In this document: positions 1-7,331 of the stretch, in pieces
Layout: each line of letters opens with the position of its first letter
Numbering within the stretch: the stretch's first letter is position 1
Assembly: GCA_019912965.1 (NCBI GenBank)
Contig: JAIOHM010000074.1
Coordinates: 1 to 32,751, forward strand
Length of the DNA: 32,751 nt
From: Anaerolineae bacterium
GTDB lineage: Bacteria; Chloroflexota; Anaerolineae; Aggregatilineales; Phototrophicaceae
Reading direction: 5' to 3'
Made by a program: the position numbers and the translations under genes
The notes under the pieces: model-generated
Databases searched by the model: none
What the model was told of the DNA's origin: nothing
What the model saw: the letters and a program-made list of their open reading frames with translations, nothing else

Positions 1-159
1 CTCCAGATTATCGGGCGGGTAGTTGCCGATCAGGTTATCCAGCCCAGCAAGGTGCAGCACCGCGTTGAGACCGTTCTTGCCCATGACTTCTTCCATAGCA
101 TCCAGGAAGATGCGCGCGAACTTGTTCGGGTAATAATATCCACTTTTTTCAGGTGGCAT
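1..159 (-). CDS. V4R-like (4-vinyl reductase type) protein, N-terminal part
   Basis: Only the first 53 codons are present; the gene runs off the left edge of the window. The start is the ATG at 157-159, preceded by a good ribosome binding site (GGAGGA about 9 bases upstream). The visible protein begins MPPEKSGYYYPNKFARI and continues with a helix resembling the start of V4R-domain proteins (the 4-vinyl reductase / heme-NO-binding-like fold), which in such proteins leads into a small-molecule or hydrocarbon sensing domain. The family assignment rests on a short stretch and on my memory of Chloroflexota homologues, so it is tentative. It lies 34 bases downstream of miaB on the same strand and may be co-transcribed with it. 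Confidence 0.5.
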   Translation of the reverse strand, partial: MPPEKSGYYYPNKFARIFLDAMEEVMGKNGLNAVLHLAGLDNLIGNYPPDNLE

Positions 160-193
160 TGTGCCTGATCCTCCAAATTCGGTGAGAGAAAAA

Positions 194-1615
194 TCAATCC
201 ATGCTTGATTTTAACGCAATCCCTGCCTCGTGTGTATTGTCGTTGGTAAAGACTAGGAGAGGTTGTTCGTCCTGTTGTATTCCCGGTAGTCGCCCCTGCA
301 TACTCCATGGGCCAGTCCAGGTAATTTCCAGGTTTGCCACCTTGCCTTTCCAATCAGCCATATCCTCAAAGAATACCAGCTTATTCTGTGGTGTCCGTCC
401 ACGCCATTTACCCTTGTGCATTTCTTCTACTAAAACGGGTAGGGTCTTCCCCAGAAAGTGGCTGTTGATCTCAGCTAAAATTGTTGCCTGAAGATCGTCT
501 ATTGTCTGATGACGCCGCTTCTTTTCTGCTTCTGGCACATCATCAGGCATCGTTCGAGTACTCAGTGTATGCGGTCGTGGACTGTAGCGCGCCAGATGAA
601 CTTTATCGAGTTTCAATTCCGCCAGAAGATCATAGGTCTTCTGGTATTGCTCGTCTGTTTCACCCGGGAACCCCACAATGATATCAGTGTGGATGGCTAC
701 ATCGGGAATCCGCGAGCGGATATTGTCGATCAGTTTTCGATATTGGTCAGTCGTGTAACCACGCTTCATGCGTTGAAGCACTTCGTCATCACCAGCTTGT
801 ACGGGCACTTCAATGTGTGGCATCACACGTGGGAGTTCCGCTACAGTGTCCAGCAGTTTATTAGTCATCCAGTTAGGATGGCTGGTTAAAAACCGGATGC
901 GTTCGACACCATTTTCCTCGGCTACATCGTGAACGAGGTGCAGCAGATCTGCTAGGTCAGGCCCATCAGGGATGTCTTTACCATAGCGGTCAACAATCTG
1001 TCCTAACAGGGTAATTTCCTTCACCCCTTGCAGAGCCAGACTGCGAACATGCGCCACGATTTCGCCTACACTCCGGCTGCGTTCTATTCCACGTCGTCTG
1101 GGGATGATACAGAAGGAACAACTGTGAGAGCATCCATAAACAACAGGAACATGAGCACTGATGAGGCTGCCTTTTTCATGTTCTGGTAGCAGGATATCGC
1201 CGTCCTGAATTGCATCACGCTGGTTGCGCGCCTGTATTTCCAGGTTGCGCACTTCTGCTTCGGTCATCCGACCATGCAGAAAGTCGACCATTGGCTTAGG
1301 GTTGCTGGGCTGCATGAACACATCGACATACGGAACACGTTTCCGCAGTCGTAATTCATCCTGCACCCCCACCAGACAGCCCATCACGCCGATGATTTTT
1401 TCTGGCTGTAGCTGTTTTATCCCGTTGAATTCGGCCAGTCGGCTGAACGCTTTATCTTCTGCCGCTTGTCGCACAACGCAGGTATTTACCACGAGGATGT
1501 CCGCATCCTGTGGAGTAGGAGTCGCTCGGTGACCCAGACGCTCTAATTCAGATGCCAGATGCTGGCTGTCGGCCAGATTCATTTGGCATCCCATATTTTC
1601 AAGATAGTACTTCAT
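194..1615 (-). CDS. miaB: tRNA-2-methylthio-N6-dimethylallyladenosine synthase MiaB
   Basis: Radical-SAM methylthiotransferase that adds the methylthio group at C2 of i6A37 in tRNAs reading UNN codons; cytoplasmic. With the ATG at 1615 as start (473 aa), the auxiliary 4Fe-4S cysteines fall at C10 (GCQMN), C46 (NTCVVR) and C80 (MGCLV), and the radical-SAM CxxxCxxC is C162, C166, C169 (YGCSHSCSFC). A C-terminal TRAM-like region follows (about 390-450). The usual LLGQNVNSYG is LLGQIVDRYG here. An in-frame GTG at 1693 would add 26 residues and overlap the upstream gene by 17 bases. Neither start has a clear ribosome binding site; I prefer the ATG because homologues begin just before GCQMN. RimO or MtaB are less likely, since the N-terminal motifs fit MiaB. 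Confidence 0.9.
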   Translation of the reverse strand: MKYYLENMGCQMNLADSQHLASELERLGHRATPTPQDADILVVNTCVVRQAAEDKAFSRLAEFNGIKQLQPEKIIGVMGCLVGVQDELRLRKRVPYVDVFMQPSNPKPMVDFLHGRMTEAEVRNLEIQARNQRDAIQDGDILLPEHEKGSLISAHVPVVYGCSHSCSFCIIPRRRGIERSRSVGEIVAHVRSLALQGVKEITLLGQIVDRYGKDIPDGPDLADLLHLVHDVAEENGVERIRFLTSHPNWMTNKLLDTVAELPRVMPHIEVPVQAGDDEVLQRMKRGYTTDQYRKLIDNIRSRIPDVAIHTDIIVGFPGETDEQYQKTYDLLAELKLDKVHLARYSPRPHTLSTRTMPDDVPEAEKKRRHQTIDDLQATILAEINSHFLGKTLPVLVEEMHKGKWRGRTPQNKLVFFEDMADWKGKVANLEITWTGPWSMQGRLPGIQQDEQPLLVFTNDNTHEAGIALKSSMD

Positions 1616-1676
1616 GGGATTTTGGCCCAGTTCATGATGTTGATCAAAAGTATTGTAGCTAAAGCCTATGGGAGCG

Positions 1677-2090
1677 TCAATGTGGTGGCTCACAGGGCAC
1701 AGGCTCTAGCCACAGCTTTCCAATTGAGCCTTGCTGATAAACCCTTAGCAAAATTTCATTGTTTTCTAACGATATGTAATCCGTCACATCCACCCTGAAA
1801 GCCTCACCAGCCCATGTTTGACCTGCTTCGAAAGCATTGATCCACACCTGTGTCTCATCAGGAGCATGGTCGATATGGAGCCAATAACGAATGCACACAT
1901 CATCAATAGGCTGTAAGTCAAACAAGCGTCGCAGATAAGCAACAGGGTAGCTGGAAAGTTTTTTACCATCCCACATTTCAAGCTGTTTCAGTTGCGCCCA
2001 ATCGGATTTGAGTGCTTGCTCTGTTTCGAGTGATCTACTCAGTTGATACTGCCAGTCGAGGTCAAGTTGAGTTGGGGTCAGGTTCATCAT
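1677..2090 (-). CDS. Small protein with galactose-binding-like (GH2 sugar-binding type) fold
   Basis: 137-residue protein without a signal peptide. Residues about 65-130 follow the pattern of the jelly-roll sugar-binding domain at the N-terminus of family 2 glycosidases: RYWLHIDHAP, QVWINAFEAG, FRVDVTDYI, then NNEILLRVYQ. No catalytic glycosidase domain follows, so it may be a free binding or scaffold protein; the ligand is unknown. Two ATG codons are in tandem (2090 and 2087) with no clear ribosome binding site. A TATAAT hexamer lies only 8 bases upstream (2099-2104, minus strand), so the message could be nearly leaderless. miaB follows at 61 bases. The fold call is pattern recognition by eye. 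Confidence 0.6.
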   Translation of the reverse strand: MMNLTPTQLDLDWQYQLSRSLETEQALKSDWAQLKQLEMWDGKKLSSYPVAYLRRLFDLQPIDDVCIRYWLHIDHAPDETQVWINAFEAGQTWAGEAFRVDVTDYISLENNEILLRVYQQGSIGKLWLEPVPCEPPH

Positions 2091-2169
2091 AAACTGTGAT
2101 TATAACCTGAATGGAAAACTATCGCTTTTTCATGGGGATACAGGTGGTCGGTGTAGAAGGTTCGTAAAT

Positions 2170-2204
2170 GCATAAGGGCGATATATCGGGTATCGCCCTT
2201 ATGC
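2170..2204 (-). terminator. 14-bp perfect hairpin after the Usp gene
   Basis: The arms 2170-2183 and 2191-2204 (GCATAAGGGCGATA and its complement) pair perfectly around a 7-base loop. It sits 49 bases past the stop of the Usp-like gene and upstream of the next minus-strand gene. No T-run follows on either strand, so it may be a factor-dependent terminator or an RNA-stabilising hairpin rather than a classical intrinsic terminator. Confidence 0.55.
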
Positions 2205-2252
2205 TAATCGGATAACCTTTTGGAGGTAAGAAAATTGCTGTAGAAGTCTGGT

Positions 2253-2726
2253 TTATTTGGCTGCTTTGACTGTCACGGCGGGCGTCCAGTCTTGGCTTAT
2301 CTGGGCTGGTTGGTCGAGCGTGTAAAGCTGGCATTTTTGCGCTGCTAGCTGGCGCTGCATATTCCAGAGTTGGAATTTGCGCCATAAGGCAATAATGCTT
2401 TCTGGAACGCGGGCAAAAATTATTGATGCCTTCAAGTGCTCGACAGATTGGATGATGGCATCGACATACGACTCGTACTGCATGGGTTGCAGGATCACTT
2501 CGACTCCATAATCTTCGGCAACTGAGGCGTAATCATCAATGTTTGCATATTCTTGCCGCGTTGGTGGTGTGATGCCCAATTGGGTATTCAGCAAGGCAGG
2601 ATTGGCAATTTGTATGAGATGAAGCAGGACAACTTTGCCTCCGGTGTTACGGGCCATCGCGCTGGCAAGGTGCATTGCCTGCATTGTCCACTGCCGATCT
2701 GCCATCTGTACCACGATGATGTTCAT
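2253..2726 (-). CDS. UspA-like universal stress family protein
   Basis: 157-residue cytoplasmic protein with the alternating beta/alpha layout of the Usp fold. It starts MNIIVVQMADRQWT, with a helix AMHLASAMARNTGGKVVLLHLI (about 17-38), and has a later strand SIIFARVPES (about 100-109). The glycine-rich ATP-binding motif G-2x-G-9x-G(S/T) of ATP-binding Usp proteins is not evident, so it is probably of the non-ATP-binding kind. The start ATG (2726) has AAGGAA 7 bases upstream. It lies 96 bases after a KdpE-like regulator. In canonical KdpD a Usp domain is part of the kinase; here the kinase lacks it and a separate Usp protein is encoded nearby, so it may act as a detached sensory partner (inference). 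Confidence 0.7.
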   Translation of the reverse strand: MNIIVVQMADRQWTMQAMHLASAMARNTGGKVVLLHLIQIANPALLNTQLGITPPTRQEYANIDDYASVAEDYGVEVILQPMQYESYVDAIIQSVEHLKASIIFARVPESIIALWRKFQLWNMQRQLAAQKCQLYTLDQPAQISQDWTPAVTVKAAK

Positions 2727-2738
2727 GCTGATTTCCTT

Positions 2739-2769
2739 CGTAGACTGCTACTCTCAATTTCAGTCTACG
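2739..2769 (-). promoter_or_regulatory. Leader hairpin directly upstream of the Usp ribosome binding site
   Basis: The arms 2739-2747 and 2761-2769 (CGTAGACTG and complement, minus strand) form a perfect 9-bp stem with a 13-base loop. The stem ends directly before the AAGGAA ribosome binding site of the Usp-like gene. It could affect translation or mRNA stability; no function is shown by the sequence alone. Confidence 0.45.
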
Positions 2770-2822
2770 GCTTGCAGCGTCAAGATGGGGACAAGAGAAA
2801 ATGCGGCGGCGTCAATTTTGTA

Positions 2823-3524
2823 TCAAGATTGGTCAGTGATGAAGCGGTAGCCAACGCCCGGTTCGTTGAGGATGTAACGGACGTTGCGGGCGGGGTTTTC
2901 GCGCAGTTTTTTGCGAATTTGGTTGACGAATACGCGGACGTAATGATCCATTTCGCTGTATTCGGGTCCCCAGACAGCGCTGAGGATGGCACGGTGGGTC
3001 ATCACTTTGCCGGGGTGGGTGGCGAGTAAACGGAGCAAATCGTATTCTTTGGGCGTGAGGTGAATTTCTTCGCCTTCAACAAAGACGGTTCGGTTGGCGA
3101 GGTTGATGAATAAATCGCCTACATGAATTTCAGCCTTCGGGTTGGCAGTGGGTTCGGTGGCGATGCGTCGCAGCACGGCTTGAATGCGGGCGTGCAGTTC
3201 TTCCATGCCGAAGGGTTTGGTGAGGTAATCATCTGCCCCAGCATTGAGGGCGGTAACTTTGGTTTTTTCCTCGTTATGGACAGAGAGCATTATAACCGGC
3301 GTCTTTGACCATTCGCGCAGACGACGGCAGACTTCGATTCCATCTGGCTCTGAGCCGAGGGCAATATCCAAAATGAGCATGTCCGGGGCGTGCTGCGCGG
3401 TTTGAGTGATGGCATCCTGACCATTGGAGGCGGTTAGCACTTCATAGCCGTAACCATTCAGCCCGATTTTAAGCTGTTTGCGGATTTGAGGTTCGTCATC
3501 CACGACGAGAATTTTAAGCGTCAT
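2823..3524 (-). CDS. KdpE-like OmpR-family response regulator
   Basis: 233-residue two-component regulator. The receiver domain (about 3-118) has the acidic pair D9/D10, phospho-acceptor D53 (LILDIAL), S81 and K103 (DDYLTKPFG). A winged-helix DNA-binding domain of OmpR/PhoB type follows (about 135-230: LTPKEYDLLRLLA, VRVFVNQIRKKL, VGYRFI). The receiver closely resembles KdpE. The start is the ATG at 3524, which overlaps the end of the kinase gene by 11 bases, a sign of translational coupling. An upstream in-frame extension to 3602 lies inside the kinase gene and is not used. No kdpFABC operon is in the window, so the target genes are unknown. Confidence 0.9.
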   Translation of the reverse strand: MTLKILVVDDEPQIRKQLKIGLNGYGYEVLTASNGQDAITQTAQHAPDMLILDIALGSEPDGIEVCRRLREWSKTPVIMLSVHNEEKTKVTALNAGADDYLTKPFGMEELHARIQAVLRRIATEPTANPKAEIHVGDLFINLANRTVFVEGEEIHLTPKEYDLLRLLATHPGKVMTHRAILSAVWGPEYSEMDHYVRVFVNQIRKKLRENPARNVRYILNEPGVGYRFITDQS

Positions 3525-4887
3525 GTTCTTTTGCTTCCAATGGTAGAGCGATAACAAAGGTTTCGCCGCCACCCGGTGTTTCTTCTGCCCACAGCCGCCC
3601 ATGATGGGCTTCTACAATGCCTTTGGCAATGGGCAATCCGAGGCCAATGTGCCCATCTTTGCCCCGATAAAACGGCTCCATGATGTGAATTCTTTCTTCA
3701 TCGGGGATGGTTTCACCGTGATTGATGACCATGAGGCGGGCTTCATTTTTTTGCAGCGTGCCGCGTATTTCGATCTGTGACCCTAATGGTTCATAGCGCA
3801 ATGAATTATCGACCAGATTGGTTAGGGCTTGCAAGAGCAATCCGTAGTCGAAATTAATCAGCGTCATATCGTCTGGAAAATCCATCTTGATGCGTTCCTG
3901 CCCGGAAAGCTGCCAAACACGGGCGGCTACATCGCCAGCAACCTCTTCCAGCGAGTTGGGGTGACTGTTGAGAGCCAATGCGCCCGCGTTGAGTCGGGAC
4001 ATATCCAACAGATTGCCCACCAATTTATTGAGCTGATCGGCTTCATGTTCGATGGTTTCAGCCGTTTCGAGGCGTTCTTCCGGTGGAAGGCGGTCGCCAA
4101 ACTGACGTAAATTGCTGGCAGAGGTTTTGATGATGGTTATGGGCGTCCGGAGATCGTGGGAGACGGCGTGGAGGATGGCCGTTTTTAGACGGTCGGATTC
4201 TTCGAACTGCTGGCTTTTGCGGGCGCGTTCGGTGAGTTCGATACGATACAAGGCCATTGCAGCCTGTAAAGCGCAAGTATTGATCAAACGTAATTGGTGA
4301 GCGGTTTGAGGTGTATCAAAAGCGACACAAAGCGTCGCGTAAATCTGGTTATTGGCTTGCAGCAGAATGTAGTGAATGGTTTGGTCTTTCACTTCGGCAG
4401 GGTTGGCGTAGGGTAGGATGTAAATGCTGCGGGCAGCGAGGTCATGCTGCATCATATGGGTTAAGGATTCAAAAACGCCTTCGCGGGTCGTTAATTGGTT
4501 AAACGATTGGGTTAGGCGGTAGAGAATTTCCTGCTCATAAGCCTGCCGACGGGCTTCATCGGCTTGCTGGCGTACCCGCGCGCCAAGCTGACCCGCAAGT
4601 GTGGCTACAATCAAAAAGACTAAAAGATCGAGTAGTTCGCGGGGATCGGCTACGATGAAAGTGTAGTACGGCCTAACAAGAAAGTAGTTGAGGCATAAAA
4701 AGCTGACGAAGGCGGCCACCATCGCCATGCCTGTTCCCCGGCGGATAGCAATGATTAGCACAATGAGCAGGTAGATCATGGTGAAGTTGGGCAGGGTGAG
4801 AATATCCCGCACCAACCATGCACCAATGGTGGAAACCGCCAGCAGGGAAATTGGGAGCAAGAGACGTTGTAGCTGTAAAGATTTCAA
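3514..4887 (-). CDS. KdpD-like membrane sensor histidine kinase lacking the N-terminal KdpD and Usp domains
   Basis: 457 residues. A compact DUF4118-like membrane region (about 8-102, four hydrophobic segments) is followed by a GAF-like linker (about 118-215), a HisKA domain with H244 in SHDLRTP, and an HATPase domain with N357/N361 (TNLVDNSLRY) and GLGL (415-418). It corresponds to the C-terminal half of KdpD and lacks the roughly 370-residue cytoplasmic sensor. The G1 box, normally DxGxG, reads NHGETIP (389-395), so the adenine-binding Asp and second Gly are missing. The start is TTG (4887) with GGGAG 9 bases upstream. It follows xylB by 43 bases and overlaps the regulator gene by 11, so xylB, kinase and regulator are probably one transcript. 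Confidence 0.87.
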   Translation of the reverse strand: MKSLQLQRLLLPISLLAVSTIGAWLVRDILTLPNFTMIYLLIVLIIAIRRGTGMAMVAAFVSFLCLNYFLVRPYYTFIVADPRELLDLLVFLIVATLAGQLGARVRQQADEARRQAYEQEILYRLTQSFNQLTTREGVFESLTHMMQHDLAARSIYILPYANPAEVKDQTIHYILLQANNQIYATLCVAFDTPQTAHQLRLINTCALQAAMALYRIELTERARKSQQFEESDRLKTAILHAVSHDLRTPITIIKTSASNLRQFGDRLPPEERLETAETIEHEADQLNKLVGNLLDMSRLNAGALALNSHPNSLEEVAGDVAARVWQLSGQERIKMDFPDDMTLINFDYGLLLQALTNLVDNSLRYEPLGSQIEIRGTLQKNEARLMVINHGETIPDEERIHIMEPFYRGKDGHIGLGLPIAKGIVEAHHGRLWAEETPGGGETFVIALPLEAKEHDA

Positions 4888-4930
4888 CGACTTTTACTCC
4901 CTTATCTCATGTCTATCAAACGTAACTTCG

Positions 4931-6430
4931 TTAGGTCGATTCGTAATCTGCTAGGGAGACGAAGGTTTGCCGCAGAGCAGGGTAGAGATTCTGGAAAGCT
5001 GGATAAAGACGCTGGTAATCCGCTATGCCTGCCGCATCGGGATATACAAAATCCACTTTGCGAACCATCGCAGCACAGGCCGAGGGAACATCCGGCCATG
5101 CACCCGCGCCAACTGCCGCAAGGATGGCCGCGCCAAAAGCTGCACCCTCGGTCGTGTTTACGGTGTACAGCGGGATGCCCATAATATCGGCTGTGATCTG
5201 CTGCCAAACGGCGCTGTTGGCTGCTCCACCGCTGATGACAGCCTCTGATGGGTTGACACCGAGTGAACGCAGCAGTTCTAATTGGTCGCGCATTCCAAAG
5301 GTGACGCCTTCCATGACAGCACGGGCGATATGGGGAAGGCCATGCCGCAGCGTCAGCCCGACGAATGCACCGCGCGCTAAGGGGTCAGGATGTGGATGGC
5401 GTTCGCCTGTCAGATAGGGCGCAAACAGCAATCCCAATGAGCCGCGTGGGACATTAGCTACCTGCTGATTTAATTCGTCATAGCTTTGATCGGGCATAAA
5501 TTCGTCGTGAAACCAACGCATTCCACCTGCCGCACTCAACATGACACCCATGTGAAACCATGTGTTGGGAATCGGGCCGCAGAAAGTATGCAAGCGTCCA
5601 TCGAGTTCAGGGGCGTAGCGATCATTGATGGCATAGGCAACGCCGGAAGTGCCAATGGTTAAACTGGCTTGACCTTGTGAGACGATGCCATTGCCGACAC
5701 CTGCTGCGGGTTGATCGCCCGCGCCACCGACGATGGGCGTTCCGGCTTTTAGGCCAGTCAGTACAGCGGCTTCTTCGCTAACGTGGCCGCTGATGTCCTG
5801 TGACTCGCAAAGTTCCGCCAGCCATGCACGGGGGAAATCAAAAGCAGCTAACATTTCATCTGACCACGTTCGTTTGCCAATATCCATCGCGCCGAAACCG
5901 GAGCTATCGGCGACGTCGGTCACATATGCGCCGCTCAGGCGATAACGGATGTAATCTTTGGGCAGCAAAATGTGGGCGATTTCTTTATAGATATCGGGTT
6001 CATTTTCACGCAGCCACATCAATTTGGGGGCAGTAAAGCCCGCGACCATGATGCTGCCGATCAATTGATACAGCCGTTTTTCGCCAACTTTTTGGGTGAT
6101 GGCTTCGCACTGTGGGCCGCTGCGCTGGTCGTTCCACAGGATAGCGGGGCGTAAAGGCTGACCATTTTTATCCAGTGCAGTTAGGCCGTGCATTTGTCCG
6201 GTTAGGCCGATGGCGGCGATTTCATCCGCAGGGACTTTTTTGAGTACATCGCGGATGGCCTGGCTGGAGGCTGTCCACCATTCTTCAGGGTCTTGTTCCG
6301 ACCATAATGGGCGGGGGGTAGAAAGTTCGTGGGGATGACTTTGGGCGGCGATGACTGTGCCTTGAGCATCGATTATCAGGGCTTTTGAGGCGGTGGTGCT
6401 GACATCAATGCCCATAAAATATTTTGACAT
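4931..6430 (-). CDS. xylB: Xylulokinase (FGGY family)
   Basis: Phosphorylates D-xylulose to xylulose 5-phosphate for the pentose phosphate pathway (EC 2.7.1.17); cytoplasmic. The full family length (499 aa) is present. The first FGGY domain has the phosphate-binding GIDVSTTASKA (7-17) and the substrate loop GLTGQMHGL (75-83) typical of xylulokinases, plus ILWNDQRS (97-104). The second domain carries GGAGDQPAAG with the likely catalytic base D239, then LTIGTSGVAY and the late ATP-binding GGAANSAVWQQI. The ATG at 6430 has GAGGA about 9 bases upstream. No xylA or sugar transporter is adjacent. Instead it heads a transcript with a two-component system, so pentose or polyol use may be linked to that signal. 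Another FGGY kinase specificity is possible but less likely. Confidence 0.92.
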   Translation of the reverse strand: MSKYFMGIDVSTTASKALIIDAQGTVIAAQSHPHELSTPRPLWSEQDPEEWWTASSQAIRDVLKKVPADEIAAIGLTGQMHGLTALDKNGQPLRPAILWNDQRSGPQCEAITQKVGEKRLYQLIGSIMVAGFTAPKLMWLRENEPDIYKEIAHILLPKDYIRYRLSGAYVTDVADSSGFGAMDIGKRTWSDEMLAAFDFPRAWLAELCESQDISGHVSEEAAVLTGLKAGTPIVGGAGDQPAAGVGNGIVSQGQASLTIGTSGVAYAINDRYAPELDGRLHTFCGPIPNTWFHMGVMLSAAGGMRWFHDEFMPDQSYDELNQQVANVPRGSLGLLFAPYLTGERHPHPDPLARGAFVGLTLRHGLPHIARAVMEGVTFGMRDQLELLRSLGVNPSEAVISGGAANSAVWQQITADIMGIPLYTVNTTEGAAFGAAILAAVGAGAWPDVPSACAAMVRKVDFVYPDAAGIADYQRLYPAFQNLYPALRQTFVSLADYEST

Positions 6431-6471
6431 TGTTCGTTTTCCTCGGCTGGGCGAATAATTTATCCGGGTAC

Positions 6472-6500
6472 AGTTTATGCAGTGGTGAATAGACTGTCAA
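6472..6500 (-). promoter_or_regulatory. Sigma70-type promoter for xylB
   Basis: On the minus strand, TTGACA (6495-6500) and TAAACT (6472-6477) are separated by exactly 17 bases. The predicted start of transcription (around 6465) gives a leader of about 35 bases before the xylB ATG. This is the best promoter match in the window. Confidence 0.7.
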
Positions 6501-6527
6501 ACATCTGCGGGCAGTGGGTTTGAAAAT

Positions 6528-6556
6528 GTGCCAGTCTGTTGAAAGTTCGGTACAAT
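6528..6556 (+). promoter_or_regulatory. Candidate promoter for the molybdenum hydroxylase operon
   Basis: GTGCCA (6528-6533) and TACAAT (6551-6556) are spaced by 17 bases on the plus strand. The -10 is strong and the -35 is weak, but it resembles the TGCCA-type -35 elements seen before dppA-like and BMP genes here. Transcription from about 6563 would give a leader of about 300 bases before the first gene. Confidence 0.5.
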
Positions 6557-6572
6557 CTGGTCAAAAGTTTTC

Positions 6573-6677
6573 TTTCGTTTGTGGGGCATTATGGGAATTA
6601 TAGGTTTATTTGATACAGGCCAACAGTGTATCTGTAATGATTTACTGGCCTTTGCCCCACGCTGCCTCGAAACGAAA
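6573..6677 (+). promoter_or_regulatory. Strongly folded 5' leader element upstream of the hydroxylase operon
   Basis: The 434-base gap between xylB and the hydroxylase operon (6431-6864) holds two divergent promoters and this fold. Outer stem: TTTCGTTT (6573-6580) with AAACGAAA (6670-6677). It stacks directly on GTGGGGC (6581-6587) with GCCCCAC (6654-6660), giving 15 pairs interrupted only by a 9-base bulge on the 3' side. Inside lies AGGCCA (6617-6622) with TGGCCT (6646-6651), capped by ACAG/CTGT around a 5-base loop (6623-6635). It does not match purine or Moco riboswitch consensus sequences that I can recall. I see nothing else convincing between 6678 and 6864 apart from the ribosome binding site. 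Confidence 0.5.
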
Positions 6678-6864
6678 TCCTCCTCCCAAAATCCAGATCA
6701 AATCAATATTTCCGACAAACGCTTGACCCTCTGGCGATTTGTCATACCCATTTCCTTTGCATTATTTCCTTCATGAGTTTTTGTTGGTCGATGAAAGGAG
6801 GTTCGCAGTTCTTTACGCAGCACCGACCTTGCAGCAAAGATGGCTCACTTATTTGGAGGATTCT

Positions 6865-7329
6865 GTGAAAGTATCAATTAAAGTCAACGGTACTGTTTAC
6901 GAACGAGACATTGAACCCCGAATGCTGCTCGTTCACTTTTTACGGGAAGAATTGGGGCTGACGGGCACGAACATTGGGTGCGATACCAGCCAATGCGGTG
7001 CGTGTACGGTGCATATGGATGGGCGGACGTTGAAGTCATGTACCTGCTTGGCCGCACAGGCGGATGGGCATGAGGTGACGACGATTGAGGGATTGGCGAA
7101 CAACGGTCAACTTCATCCAATGCAGGAAGCGTTCTGGGAAAAGCACGGGTTACAGTGCGGCTACTGCACACCGGGCATGATTATGGCAGCCACCGGGTAT
7201 TTGAAAAATAACCCTAAACCGAGTGAAGAAGACATTCGGCACGCGCTGGAAGGCAATATCTGCCGGTGTACAGGCTACCAGAATATTGTGGCGGCGGTTA
7301 AAGAAGCCAGCCAGAAAATGGGAGGTTAG
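6865..7329 (+). CDS. Molybdenum hydroxylase 2Fe-2S subunit (CoxS/XdhA type)
   Basis: Small electron-transfer subunit of a xanthine dehydrogenase / aerobic CO dehydrogenase family enzyme, passing electrons from the molybdenum centre towards FAD. It has 154 residues, normal for the family. The N-terminal plant-type ferredoxin cluster is [10 protein letters not shown] plus the Cys in LKSC, and the C-terminal cluster is QCGYCTPG with ICRCTGYQ. The start is GTG at 6865, chosen because GGAGG lies 5 bases upstream and the protein then begins [13 protein letters not shown] as in homologues; the in-frame extension back to 6739 has no family similarity. It is the first gene of the operon, 2 bases before the large subunit. 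Confidence 0.93.
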   Translation: MKVSIKVNGTVYERDIEPRMLLVHFLREELGLTGTNIGCDTSQCGACTVHMDGRTLKSCTCLAAQADGHEVTTIEGLANNGQLHPMQEAFWEKHGLQCGYCTPGMIMAATGYLKNNPKPSEEDIRHALEGNICRCTGYQNIVAAVKEASQKMGG

Positions 7330-7331
7330 CG

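Noticed and set aside
6591..6776. 61-codon reading frame inside the hydroxylase leader, starting MGIIGLFDTG
   Set aside because: No good ribosome binding site, no recognisable similarity, and it coincides with the folded RNA element; a leader peptide is possible but unsupported.
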